Below are positions 7,151 to 14,431 of a stretch of DNA of 37,877 bases, piece by piece. Under the pieces are notes generated by a model. It was not told the DNA's origin and did no database searches. It saw nothing but the letters and a program-made list of their open reading frames with translations. Each line of letters opens with the position of its first letter. The first letter of the stretch is position 1. Location: IMG/VR virus record IMGVR_UViG_3300028840_002926, positions 1 to 37,877 of that record; one strand, given 5' to 3'. Source of the DNA: a virus. Made by a program: the position numbers and the translations under genes.

Positions 7151-8644
7151 ATGTATCCCGTCACTGCACCGGCCGTCACCTTCGAGGTCTTCAACGGCCG
7201 GACGAATGTGCACGGCGCGCCGCCGAACCTACTCGACGCGCTCGAGTCTCGGCTGGCCTACCCGAGCGCGCTCGCCGACGCTGAGGAAGATGACTGGAAA
7301 GCGCCCGGCGACTGCGGGGGCTGGGATGGCTGGGTGCGGCTGCTCCGCCGGCCGATGACGATCCCGCCCTGGTTCCCGACGGGGCTGCTCGAGATGACGT
7401 CGAGGCTCTGCGCGAGCTGGGGCTGGCACGTCAACTACCTCGACCTCCGCCAGCGCCCGGCCGACGAGATTCCAGAGTTTGCTGATCTCGAGCTGCGCGA
7501 CTATCAGACCGAGGCCGTGCGCGTCGGTGTCGAGGTCGGCCGCGGTGTCTTCGACATGCCGCCCAGGTCGGGCAAGACCCGGCTGGCCGTCGAGCTGCAA
7601 CGGCAGCTCAACCACCCCTGCCTGTGGATCGCGCCCACCGACCGCATCGTGCGGCAGACCCGCCGGGTGATCGAGCAGTACATGGGGAAGCACTACGCCG
7701 TGCACGCGGAGGGCACGAAGAAGTGCACGCCCGAAGAGCTGGCGAGCGCCCGCGTCGTCGTGTGCACCGCAGCGACGGCCGTGCGGCTGCCCCAGGAGTT
7801 CTACGACACGCGGCACATGATGATCGTCGACGAGTGGCACCACGGCGCCGCGAAGACCTACCGCGACATCTTCAAGAAGGCCGACCACATCTTCTACCGC
7901 TTCGGGATGACCGGTACTTTCTTCCGCAGCGGCGAAGATGACCTCGCCATGCACGCGCTGCTGTCGCAGACGCTGTACAAGGTGACGACGTTGGAGCTGC
8001 TCGAGCGCGGCTTCCTCGTGCCCACGCGTGTGCTGTTTCTGCCAGTGCTCGACGCGGAGCGGCTGCCGTCGCAGATGGGCTCATTCAACGTCGGCCACGG
8101 CAAGTTGGGCATCCACGAGTGCATCCCGCGCAACGTGCTCGCCGCCAGGTGCGCGATGCACCTCTGGCAGCGCGGCAAGAAGGTGCTGATGCTCGTCGGG
8201 ACGAAGGTCCAGGGCCGCACGCTGCTCGGCTACATACAGTCGATGTTGCCGCCTAAGAACGGCACCGAGTTCCACAGGGTGGAGTTCGTGTCGACGGACA
8301 CGGCCCGGCCGGTGACCGAGCGGATCATTGACGCCTTCGTCGAGACCGACGAGGTGGGCATTCTCCTGGGCACCTCGCTGGTCGGTGAGGGCGTGGACCT
8401 CCCGAGCGCAGACGCGCTGGTGTACGCGCGCGGGGAGCGTGCGGAGGTCACGCTCACCCAGAGCGCCTTTCGGGTGTGCACGGCAAAGGCTGGAAAGTCG
8501 GAGGCGCTGATCGTGGACTTCGCCGACCGACACCAGAAGAAGCTCATGGAGCACAGCAAGGAGCGGCTGCGGGTCTACTACGAAGAGCCGACTTTCTCCG
8601 TCGATGTGATGCAGGGCCCCGAACAATTCTTCGCGGCCGTGTAG
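7151..8644 (+). CDS. UvsW-like superfamily 2 DNA helicase
   Basis: A 497-residue SF2 ATPase. The N-terminal 110 residues are accessory, followed by a Q-motif-like LRDYQTEAV. Walker A is MPPRSGKTR at about 136-143, motif II is VDEWHH at about 226 (DEWH in place of DEAH), motif III is MTGTFFRS at about 252, and the C-terminal RecA-like lobe carries GTSLVGEGVDLPSAD and a motif VI-like TQSAFRVC near 436. This matches phage UvsW-type helicases, which remodel branched DNA and unwind R-loops to move from origin-dependent to recombination-dependent replication. It starts at ATG 7151, with only a weak ribosome site (GGGGGAGAGGG) 10 bases upstream. It is the first gene of the replication module. Confidence 0.85.
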   Translation: MYPVTAPAVTFEVFNGRTNVHGAPPNLLDALESRLAYPSALADAEEDDWKAPGDCGGWDGWVRLLRRPMTIPPWFPTGLLEMTSRLCASWGWHVNYLDLRQRPADEIPEFADLELRDYQTEAVRVGVEVGRGVFDMPPRSGKTRLAVELQRQLNHPCLWIAPTDRIVRQTRRVIEQYMGKHYAVHAEGTKKCTPEELASARVVVCTAATAVRLPQEFYDTRHMMIVDEWHHGAAKTYRDIFKKADHIFYRFGMTGTFFRSGEDDLAMHALLSQTLYKVTTLELLERGFLVPTRVLFLPVLDAERLPSQMGSFNVGHGKLGIHECIPRNVLAARCAMHLWQRGKKVLMLVGTKVQGRTLLGYIQSMLPPKNGTEFHRVEFVSTDTARPVTERIIDAFVETDEVGILLGTSLVGEGVDLPSADALVYARGERAEVTLTQSAFRVCTAKAGKSEALIVDFADRHQKKLMEHSKERLRVYYEEPTFSVDVMQGPEQFFAAV

Positions 8645-8669
8645 CGTTTCCGGCTGCCGTGTGTTTTAT
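8640..8669 (+). promoter_or_regulatory. Shared promoter-like element, copy 2
   Basis: TGTAGCG (8640-8646), 13 bases, TGTGTTTTAT (8660-8669). It overlaps the TAG stop of the helicase gene and sits just before the ribosome site and GTG start of the next gene. One base of the upstream box differs from the other two copies. If the TTTTAT box is a -10, transcription would begin about at 8676, inside the Shine-Dalgarno, giving a nearly leaderless message; the element may therefore act otherwise. Confidence 0.55.
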
Positions 8670-8686
8670 CCAGTAGGAGGTGACGT

Positions 8687-9115
8687 GTGACGCTCATAGG
8701 TAAGAACGGCCCGCCGCTTTCAGGTCCCGGCGCCGGCTTCTCCGAGGCCGACGTCTTGCGCTCGCAGCTCGCCGAGATGCAGGCCAAGGTGCAGCTCGCC
8801 GTGCTTCAGGCCCAGGGGCAGACGCTCGCGGCGTCGTCATTCAAGTCGATGGCGATGTCGCTGGTCATCGCCTTGGGCACCAAAGAAGCGGAGGGCGTCT
8901 TCACCGCGACGGTCGGTGAGCAGACGATCCAGTCTCTGCCGGCCGAGTATTTCCTCGAGCAAGGGCACGACGCGGTGACGGGTAACTTGTCGCTTAGCGT
9001 CGTAACACCGGACGCGGGGCCGCACTACCTGGCGCTCAAGAAGCAGCACACTGAGGCTGAGGTGCAGGCCAAGGCGCAGGTGATGTCGGCGTTCGGGCGC
9101 GGGCCTGGTGTTTGA
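8687..9115 (+). CDS. Hypothetical protein
   Basis: A 142-residue protein from GTG 8687, behind GTAGGAGG; GTG 8685 is out of frame. Residues about 23-50 are helical and Gln/Ala-rich (LRSQLAEMQAKVQLAVLQAQ), the middle has short beta-like stretches (GVFTATVGEQTIQ, NLSLSVVTPDAG), and the C-terminus is helical again. No signal, membrane segment or known motif. It follows the helicase gene and a shared promoter-like element, so it may be the first gene of its own transcript. Not recognised. Confidence 0.7.
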   Translation: MTLIGKNGPPLSGPGAGFSEADVLRSQLAEMQAKVQLAVLQAQGQTLAASSFKSMAMSLVIALGTKEAEGVFTATVGEQTIQSLPAEYFLEQGHDAVTGNLSLSVVTPDAGPHYLALKKQHTEAEVQAKAQVMSAFGRGPGV

Positions 9116-9139
9116 CGACGACGGAAGCCGTGTTACAGT
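9112..9139 (+). promoter_or_regulatory. Sigma70-type promoter candidate
   Basis: TTGACG (9112-9117), 16 bases, TACAGT (9134-9139). The -35 box overlaps the last codons and stop of the preceding gene. It is a good match to a housekeeping promoter and lies ahead of a strong hairpin and the gene at 9224. The predicted start, about 9145-9147, falls at the end of the GGGACTC box (9141-9147) that is complementary to the hairpin loop. Confidence 0.55.
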
Positions 9140-9140
9140 A

Positions 9141-9200
9141 GGGACTCGTTGAAGGCGCCCGGCTGGCAGCTTGAGTCCCCATTCACTGCTGGCCGGGCGC
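9141..9200 (+). promoter_or_regulatory. Hairpin with loop complementary to upstream box (possible pseudoknot/attenuator)
   Basis: Positions 9155-9169 pair with 9186-9200 to give 15 bp, including two G-U pairs, with nine continuous Watson-Crick pairs at the base (GCGCCCGGC with GCCGGGCGC). The 16-base loop contains GAGTCCC (9173-9179), the exact complement of GGGACTC (9141-9147). The two pairings are interleaved, so they could form a pseudoknot or switch between alternatives. TTCGTTT follows the stem, a poor T-run, so terminator activity is possible but weak. The element precedes the ribosome site at 9212-9219. Confidence 0.5.
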
Positions 9201-9223
9201 TTCGTTTATGCGGGAGGTGAGAC

Positions 9224-9598
9224 GTGTTGCAGCCGGAGACCATGGCAGAGATCCTCACAGCCGAGTCAGACCCCGAGCACCTCAAGCGGTGGCTGAGCGA
9301 GAGCGGCCGCAAGTTCATCGTCCTCAAGGCGGACGACCTCGTCGACTCGCTCCAGCCCTGGCCGGAAGCGGCCGACATCTTCATCGGCATGGTGGAGGGC
9401 TACCGCAAGCACCGCATGAAGACGCTCAGCTCGCGCACGATGAAGGCGAAGCACCCGGTCACCAACGTGCCCATCGACGTGCCGCTCCAGAAGACCGACG
9501 TGCTCGAGGTCGACGAGCTGGACCGGTGCATCCGATTCCTGATTGGCCAGGTGACCTCGCTCGACGAGAACTGGTCCCTCGACAACCCACCACTGTAG
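9224..9598 (+). CDS. Hypothetical protein
   Basis: A 124-residue protein from GTG 9224 behind GGGAGGTGA. It is charged and mixed alpha/beta in appearance, with a helical first half (MAEILTAESDPEHLKRWL) and an ELDRCIRFLIGQVTSL helix near the C-terminus. No motif recognised. It is the first gene after the promoter and hairpin at 9112-9200 and is followed 9 bp later by another small gene. Confidence 0.7.
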   Translation: MLQPETMAEILTAESDPEHLKRWLSESGRKFIVLKADDLVDSLQPWPEAADIFIGMVEGYRKHRMKTLSSRTMKAKHPVTNVPIDVPLQKTDVLEVDELDRCIRFLIGQVTSLDENWSLDNPPL

Positions 9599-9607
9599 GA
9601 GGTCGCC

Positions 9608-9880
9608 GTGCAAACGGTCGTGACCGTGATGTCAGGGAACAAGAAGACCCTGGCAACCGTCGAGTTGAACTACACCGTTCCGCCGCGCAAGCGGCTTATC
9701 TTCGAGGCTGCCTTCCGCAACGGGTTTCCCGGCGCGCGTCGCTTCTCCTGGGTGCAGGGCGAGGGGCTCTTCGTCGCCAAGCAGGGTTGGGGGCGTCTCG
9801 GGCGCATTCACGACCCCAGGCGGTGCCCCCGGCCGCAGCGACTGTTGCCCAGGGAAAGGCCGCCGGTGCTCAAGGCGTAG
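9608..9880 (+). CDS. Small basic hypothetical protein
   Basis: A 90-residue protein from GTG 9608, preceded by TAGGAGGTCGCC; the GGAGG overlaps the end of the previous gene. The first 30 residues look beta-rich (VVTVMSGNKKTLATVELNY), and the C-terminal 40 are basic and Arg/Pro-rich (DPRRCPRPQRLLPRERP), which could bind nucleic acid. No family recognised. Confidence 0.6.
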   Translation: MQTVVTVMSGNKKTLATVELNYTVPPRKRLIFEAAFRNGFPGARRFSWVQGEGLFVAKQGWGRLGRIHDPRRCPRPQRLLPRERPPVLKA

Positions 9881-9930
9881 GTGTGCATTGGCTCTGCTAC
9901 AAGCTCTGACGTCTCGTCACCGGGCTCAGG

Positions 9931-10038
9931 TTGAGCTGGTGGAAGGGCGTTAGGAGGGACGATCTGGACTGGCACTGGAAACGCGGGAAGCCTCTCGACG
10001 AACCAGCGCCATGTCCGTATGACTTCGACCGGGGGTGA
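9931..10038 (+). CDS. Very small Trp-rich protein (possible)
   Basis: A 35-residue reading frame from TTG 9931 to TGA 10036-10038. It reads as protein-like rather than random: SWWKGVRRDDLDWHWKRG followed by an acidic, Pro-containing tail ending PYDFDRG. Its stop lies 1 base before the ATG of the next gene, whose ribosome site it contains. The weak points are the TTG start and a poor ribosome site (GGGCTCAGG). If it is not a gene, the 159 bp from 9881 to 10039 hold no other feature that I can see. Confidence 0.4.
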   Translation: MSWWKGVRRDDLDWHWKRGKPLDEPAPCPYDFDRG

Positions 10039-10039
10039 G

Positions 10040-10627
10040 ATGCTCCATGACCCGCGCCTGCTACTCGAGGACTTCAACGGCTATCGCGCGAAGACCTACA
10101 ATGCGAAGAAGGTCTCGAAGAAGAGCGGTGGTCACTTCGCCATGCGGCCGCTACGACCGACGCAGGACCGCATCGACGCGCTCACCGCGATGCAGGCCTG
10201 GTGTGAGGGCCACGGCATCGACGCGCGGCAGTGGCTCTACTACCTCTTCAACAATGTGCGGAAGTGGATGTACGCGCCCGACATCAAGCGGCCGACCCAC
10301 CTGATCAACGAGAAGCGCGTCGCTGACTTCAAGCAGTCGGCGGTGCCCTACGACTACACGGCCAAGATGCAGGCAGAGGCCCAGGTGCGCGACGTCGTCT
10401 ACCAGCGCACGCACAATCCCCAGGTCGACCTGCTACCGGCCGCGGAGAACACGAAGGGGCGCTACCGCACGCTGCGCCGAGAAGAGGTGTGCTTGAGCTT
10501 GCTTCGCGAGACGTACGGCTACCACCCGAAGAGCAAGCACTGCCCAAGCTGCCCCCAGGCGGGGCCGTGTGAGGCGGCGACCCGGCGGTTGTGGCCGGTC
10601 GACGTCGTCGAGCTGAGGTTGAAGTGA
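10040..10627 (+). CDS. Hypothetical protein with Cys cluster
   Basis: A 195-residue protein. ATG 10040 (MLHDPRLLLEDF) is chosen because GGGGGTGAG precedes it; an in-frame ATG at 10019 has no ribosome site. The body is basic and aromatic (WCEGHGIDARQWLYYLFNNVRKWMYA in two pieces). The C-terminal region has CPSCPQAGPC, a tight four-residue Cys/Pro cluster that could bind zinc or an Fe-S centre. It precedes the HNH and DnaB-like genes and its stop overlaps the HNH start by 4 bp (GTGA), so a replication-linked function is plausible, but no family is recognised. Confidence 0.7.
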   Translation: MLHDPRLLLEDFNGYRAKTYNAKKVSKKSGGHFAMRPLRPTQDRIDALTAMQAWCEGHGIDARQWLYYLFNNVRKWMYAPDIKRPTHLINEKRVADFKQSAVPYDYTAKMQAEAQVRDVVYQRTHNPQVDLLPAAENTKGRYRTLRREEVCLSLLRETYGYHPKSKHCPSCPQAGPCEAATRRLWPVDVVELRLK

Positions 10628-10941
10628 CGCGGAATACCGACGACATTGACATCAAGACGATCAAAGATCTGGAAAAGCGCTTGGCGAAGAAGATCGAAAG
10701 GCGCGGCCCGGATGATTGCTGGTGGTGGAAAGGCCGTCGTCGGAAGTGCGCGCAGGCTCCTACTATGCGAGCTTTCTATTCCGACGGTACGCCCGGCGCT
10801 ATTCCGATCCCGAGATTGATATACCGGATGCTGCATGGTGATTTGCCGCCGTTGACCGCCGTCGCCCACAAGTGCGGCAATTCTTGGTGTTGTAATCCGG
10901 ACCACCTCATTCCTGGCGGCCGCCAGTGGTGGCGAGAGTAA
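10624..10941 (+). CDS. HNH endonuclease (free-standing, homing type)
   Basis: A 105-residue protein from GTG 10624, overlapping the previous stop. The N-terminal part is basic. CWWWKG at 32-37 and IPIPRLIYRMLHGDLPP lead to the core, AHKCGNSWCCNPDHLIPG (81-98), which gives the H..C...C.NP.HL signature of zinc-stabilised HNH_3 homing nucleases. The protein stops shortly after the core and lacks the usual following GT..eN.. segment, so it may be minimal. Codon use is visibly less GC-rich than the neighbours (many AT-ending codons), consistent with acquisition. It sits directly upstream of the DnaB-like helicase gene, a typical location for homing genes near conserved replication genes. Confidence 0.8.
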   Translation: MTRNTDDIDIKTIKDLEKRLAKKIERRGPDDCWWWKGRRRKCAQAPTMRAFYSDGTPGAIPIPRLIYRMLHGDLPPLTAVAHKCGNSWCCNPDHLIPGGRQWWRE

Positions 10942-12350
10942 TGCAGCGCCAGCCGGTCCAGGCATACACCCGGTTTCCCTTCGACGCTGACTACCAGCGC
11001 GAGCTGCTGCGGATGGTCTGCGAGGACCAGATCTTCTCCAACGCGGTGTCGAAGTGGCTCAAGCCCGAGTTCTTTGGCGAGGGCACGCTGGCCTGGGCCT
11101 ACTCGCTGATCGAGCGCCACCGCGAGCAGTACAACGTCACGCCGTCGACGGGTGTGCTGGTGAACGAAGCCGCCAAGCTCGACCCCCAGGTGCGGCAGCT
11201 CTACGCGGCCAGCATGGATCGCGTCAGCCAGATGCCCTTCCGCGACGAGCAGTGGCTCAAGGACTCCGTCGTCGACTTCGTCCAGCGCAACATCTTCGCC
11301 GAGGCCTACAAGCAGAGCAAGGACCTCTACAACAGCGGCCGTGTCGGCGAAGCCTACGACGTCATGCAGCGCGAGATGGAAGAGGTGCGCTCGGTGACGT
11401 GGAAGCTGGTCGACCGCGGCTGGCTCGGCAAGGAGTTCGCCCAGCGCAACGCGGAGCGCGCCAACTACGACCCCGGGATGGAAGCGATCCCGACGGGCTT
11501 CCCCTGGCTGGATAACGACATCCTCGACGGCGGGCTCAGCCTGGGCGAGCTGGGCATCTTCGTGGCCTACGCCAAGATCGGCAAGAGCATGGTGCTGGTC
11601 AACTTCACCGCGCGCGCGGTGCGCGGGGCCTTCAAGCGCGTGCTGGTGTGCGTGCTCGAGGGGAAGCGGCAGCAGTGGGAGGCGCGCCTCGACGCGTGCT
11701 TCTCCGGCCAGCTCTACCAAGAGGTGAAGGAGGGGCTCACCGGTCAGGCCTATCAGGAGCTGATGGCCCAGTACCGGTACTTCGAGAACAACGTCGTGGT
11801 GCGCGGCTTCACCGACGAGTGGGACTACACGATCGAGCATATCTGGCAGGAACTGCGCGAGCTGCGCACGCACTTCGGCTGGGTGCCCGACCTGATCGTC
11901 ATCGACTACGGCGACCTACTCAACGGCCGCGGCAAGTTCAACTCGACGTACGAAGAGCAGAAGGCGACCTTCCGTGACCAGAAGAGCCTGGCGAACAGGG
12001 GCTACGCGGTGTGGACGGCCAGCCAGGCGACGCGACCGAAGGAGAACGCCGACCGGCCGCACCTCATTCGCGCGCGCAACATCGCCGACTGCTACGAGAA
12101 GGTCCGGGTGGCCGACTTCATCGGCACGATCAACGCGACGCCGGAAGAGCAAGACGCCGGGCTCATTCGCATCTTCGCCGAGCTGTACCGCGACAATTCG
12201 GCGAACAAGCTCTACGAGCACCGTTGTGACCTCACGCGTTCGACGATCTACGGGCAGGAGAACCGCAAGCTCACGCCGGAGAGCTTCGTCGGCGGCGCGT
12301 CGGGGGAGCAGTACCAGTTCGGGTTCACGCAGCAGCAGGCACCAATATGA
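10941..12350 (+). CDS. DnaB-like replicative helicase
   Basis: A 469-residue RecF/DnaB-type ATPase. ATG 10941 shares one base with the HNH stop (TAATG); GTG 10926 is a less likely in-frame alternative. The N-terminal 175 residues are helical, as in DnaB. The ATPase core begins with IPTGFPWLDNDILDGGLSLGE; Walker A is AYAKIGKS at about 210-217 (first Gly replaced by Ala) and Walker B is DLIVIDYGD near 316. An SQ-type motif follows (TASQATRPK), then RNIADCYEKVRVADF. It should be the hexameric 5'-3' helicase that opens the fork and recruits the primase, whose gene lies about 200 bp downstream. No DnaC-type loader is visible. Confidence 0.85.
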   Translation: MQRQPVQAYTRFPFDADYQRELLRMVCEDQIFSNAVSKWLKPEFFGEGTLAWAYSLIERHREQYNVTPSTGVLVNEAAKLDPQVRQLYAASMDRVSQMPFRDEQWLKDSVVDFVQRNIFAEAYKQSKDLYNSGRVGEAYDVMQREMEEVRSVTWKLVDRGWLGKEFAQRNAERANYDPGMEAIPTGFPWLDNDILDGGLSLGELGIFVAYAKIGKSMVLVNFTARAVRGAFKRVLVCVLEGKRQQWEARLDACFSGQLYQEVKEGLTGQAYQELMAQYRYFENNVVVRGFTDEWDYTIEHIWQELRELRTHFGWVPDLIVIDYGDLLNGRGKFNSTYEEQKATFRDQKSLANRGYAVWTASQATRPKENADRPHLIRARNIADCYEKVRVADFIGTINATPEEQDAGLIRIFAELYRDNSANKLYEHRCDLTRSTIYGQENRKLTPESFVGGASGEQYQFGFTQQQAPI

Positions 12351-12553
12351 GCAATCGCCATAATCATCGCCGCGACGAGAAGCGTCGTACCGAACACGGC
12401 CCACGCTTCGAGGATAATAATCCCGGGAAGGGGTGTAACAGTACCCACGTTGCCAGGGTCCGTCGATGGTGGAAGCGATTTGCGAATCGAACTACGAGGC
12501 GGCTCGGGCTGACGTCAAAGAAGTATCGAGGGGGACGGCCGCGCGGTGTCTGA
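12347..12553 (+). CDS. Small, very basic protein
   Basis: A 68-residue protein whose ATG overlaps the DnaB stop (ATGA) and whose end overlaps the primase start by 8 bp. It is rich in Arg, Lys, His and Asn (NRHNHRRDEKRR, RRWWKRF, KKYRGGRPRG), with one Cys and no membrane segment, so nucleic-acid binding is likely. Its codons are less GC-biased than those of both neighbours, like the HNH gene on the other side of the helicase, which hints at separate origin. Not recognised; conserved overlaps on both sides argue that it is real. Confidence 0.6.
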   Translation: MSNRHNHRRDEKRRTEHGPRFEDNNPGKGCNSTHVARVRRWWKRFANRTTRRLGLTSKKYRGGRPRGV

Positions 12554-13565
12554 CCAGCGACTCCTGCGGATGGCGATCGAGCGCTTCCGCCTCCGTGACT
12601 ACCTGCGCCAGTACGGCGCCCAGGGCGGCGGCCTGGGCGAGTGGGTGATGACCTGCCCGCGCTGCATGGGTGAAGAGAAGCTCGTCGTCAACGTCGGCAA
12701 GACGGGTGCGCCCTGGCACTGTTGGAAGTGTCAGGTGAAGGGGCCGCCCGACTACCGCGGCAAGCGGCGTGTGCTCCACGGCGGCGGCGGCCTGATCAAG
12801 CTGGTGCAGTGGCTCGAGGGTTGCGACCGCCGGCGCGCCATCGCCTTCATCGTCAGCGGCGTGTGGTGGGGCAACGCCAACGTGGGAGAGCTACCGCGCG
12901 AAGAGCTGGTGGCGGGGCTGCTCGAGTTGAACGTACAGGCCCGTCCGGTGCAGCCTCCGCCGCACTGGCGGAATTTCGTTGACGGCCAGCACCCCTATTT
13001 ACTACAACGCGGGATCTCGTTTGCGGATGTGCAGCAGTTTGGTTTAGTCTGGTGTGACGACGGGCGCTACCGCAATCGGTTGATCTTTCCGGTCTGGGAG
13101 GGGGGCGAGATGGTCTACTTCCAAGCGCGCGCGATGTTCGACGGCGCCCCTGGAGACAAAGGCCACCGCAAAGCCCTCAACCCCTCACGAGAAGAGTCGA
13201 GCGTCACCAGCGACGAGGTGCTGATGAACCTCGACCAGGCGCGGCACTACCCGCGCGTGGCCGTCACTGAGGGCCCCATCGACTGCGTGCACGCCGGTGC
13301 GAGCGCGGTGTGCACCTTCGGCAAGGTGATCAGCCCAGTTCAGATCGCGAAGCTCCTGCGCGCGGGCGTGCGCTCCCTCGACCTGATGTGGGACCCGGAG
13401 GCCGTCGAAGAGATGCGCGCGAGCGCGCCGCTGCTCTCCGAGCTGTTCGACCTCCGCGTGGTGCAGCTTCCGGCCGGCACAGACCCAGGGGACTTGCCCA
13501 GAGAATATCTCGACCAAATGCGCGGGCTCGCGGGTACCTATTCCAAGCTCGCATGGTTGGAGTGA
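12546..13565 (+). CDS. DnaG-type primase (zinc-binding + TOPRIM)
   Basis: A 339-residue protein from GTG 12546. A zinc-binding module lies at about 37-62 (CPRCMGEEKL ... PWHCWKC, two CxxC pairs). After an RNA-polymerase-like middle domain the TOPRIM signature appears: VTEGPIDCVHAG with the catalytic Glu near 240, and LDLMWDPEA with the metal-binding Asp near 280. This is a compact phage primase that makes primers at the fork and pairs with the DnaB-like helicase encoded just upstream. It lacks a helicase-binding C-terminal domain of the bacterial length. Confidence 0.82.
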   Translation: MSDQRLLRMAIERFRLRDYLRQYGAQGGGLGEWVMTCPRCMGEEKLVVNVGKTGAPWHCWKCQVKGPPDYRGKRRVLHGGGGLIKLVQWLEGCDRRRAIAFIVSGVWWGNANVGELPREELVAGLLELNVQARPVQPPPHWRNFVDGQHPYLLQRGISFADVQQFGLVWCDDGRYRNRLIFPVWEGGEMVYFQARAMFDGAPGDKGHRKALNPSREESSVTSDEVLMNLDQARHYPRVAVTEGPIDCVHAGASAVCTFGKVISPVQIAKLLRAGVRSLDLMWDPEAVEEMRASAPLLSELFDLRVVQLPAGTDPGDLPREYLDQMRGLAGTYSKLAWLE

Positions 13566-13567
13566 CG

Positions 13568-13807
13568 ATGCCGAGAAAGCCGGACAAGCAGCGCATTGAA
13601 GCGAGCCTTCCCGTCGACATGGTCGATCTCGTCGACAACCTGCGCATGTCGCTGGGCCTGACGAGGTCCGCGCTGGTCTCCGTCGCCGTCGTGCACTTCT
13701 GCGCTGAGCTGGCCGCGGTCTTCCCGGTGCCCAAGAGGCAGGAAGCCTTGTCGAAATTGGACAAGTTGTTCCGTGCGGCTCTCGCGCGGGCTCAGAATGC
13801 GGCGTAA
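13568..13807 (+). CDS. Ribbon-helix-helix-like DNA-binding protein
   Basis: A 79-residue protein from ATG 13568, 7 bases after GGAG. The order of a beta strand (QRIEASLPVDMV), a helix (DLVDNLRMSLG), a turn (LTRSALV) and a second helix (SVAVVHFCAELAAVF) is that of MetJ/Arc/CopG-family regulators, which dimerise and insert the paired strand in the major groove. It lies directly upstream of an AT-rich regulatory-looking stretch with a 14-bp palindrome and a sigma-like gene, so it may regulate that promoter region. The family call is from pattern only. Confidence 0.6.
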   Translation: MPRKPDKQRIEASLPVDMVDLVDNLRMSLGLTRSALVSVAVVHFCAELAAVFPVPKRQEALSKLDKLFRAALARAQNAA

Positions 13808-13824
13808 TTACGATGGGTTGTGAT

Positions 13825-13879
13825 TTTCCATACTTTCCATATCAATCTTCACCCGGTTTCCGGGGTTTTCCCGGGAAAA
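13825..13879 (+). promoter_or_regulatory. AT-rich operator-like stretch with palindrome and direct repeat
   Basis: Between two genes (13808-13921) the base composition turns AT-rich. TTTCCATA occurs at 13825-13832 and again at 13834-13841, a 9-bp period. A perfect 14-bp palindrome, TTTTCCCGGGAAAA, lies at 13866-13879. Symmetric sites of this size commonly bind dimeric repressors. The ribbon-helix-helix gene immediately upstream is a candidate ligand. No clear -35/-10 pair could be fixed. Confidence 0.45.
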
Positions 13880-13921
13880 TTGGGAAAGGCGTTATGTTTC
13901 AATCACTTGAAAGGGGACACC

Positions 13922-14431
13922 ATGGGAGCATCCATTGGAGGGTACACGGGCTGCTGGGAGGACGTGCTCACCCTGGTCGACTGGCTAGCCGGCCAGCTCG
14001 CGCCAGTGCTGGGTGAGATCGACGACACGGCCTGGGATCGAGACGACTACCGGCACGAGCTGCTGCTCGTGGCCATGAACGCGGCGCTCGCCTTCCGCCG
14101 TAGGCACCAGGGAACCTTCACCGACGAGAAGCGCTACATCGCCCGGTCGCTGTGGAACCGCTATCGCAACTGGGCTGTCCGTCGGTGGCACGGCTACACG
14201 CGGCTCAGCCTCGACGATTTCCTGACATTCGAGAGCGAGGGGGTGCGCTACGAGGGCTACCTCGAAGCACGCGACGCTTTACATTGTCTGGAAACCATGA
14301 TGCCATCAAAGAGGCTGGAAACTCTGGTCGCCTGGGAGCTAGACTTCGGGCGGCCGGCAGACCGGCGCGAGCGGCAGCGGTTGCGCACCAGCGCGTCGAG
14401 GGCGCGCGCAGAAGCTCGGGCGCTGCTGTAA
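13922..14431 (+). CDS. Sigma-factor-like protein (putative)
   Basis: A 169-residue protein from ATG 13922, behind GAAAGGGGACACC; an in-frame ATG at 13820 lacks a ribosome site. Residues about 38-90 (DDYRHELLLVAMNAALAFRR, then YIARSLWNRYRNWAVRR) resemble sigma70 region 2, with the helix-rich DLxQE...RN..RR pattern. Residues about 120-169 (ALHCLETMMPSKRLETLV ... RASRARAEARALL-like end) resemble region 4. It could direct host RNA polymerase to phage promoters, such as the three shared elements at 6855, 8640 and 14427; the last of these overlaps its own stop codon. The similarity is weak and by eye, and a non-sigma helical protein is possible. Confidence 0.45.
   Translation: MGASIGGYTGCWEDVLTLVDWLAGQLAPVLGEIDDTAWDRDDYRHELLLVAMNAALAFRRRHQGTFTDEKRYIARSLWNRYRNWAVRRWHGYTRLSLDDFLTFESEGVRYEGYLEARDALHCLETMMPSKRLETLVAWELDFGRPADRRERQRLRTSASRARAEARALL

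Noticed and set aside
10776-11873. A 365-codon minus-strand frame opposite the DnaB-like gene
   Set aside because: Shadow of a gene with clear Walker motifs on the + strand.
13813-14016. A 67-codon frame starting at ATG 13813
   Set aside because: It lies in the AT-rich operator region and overlaps the sigma-like gene out of frame, with no ribosome site.
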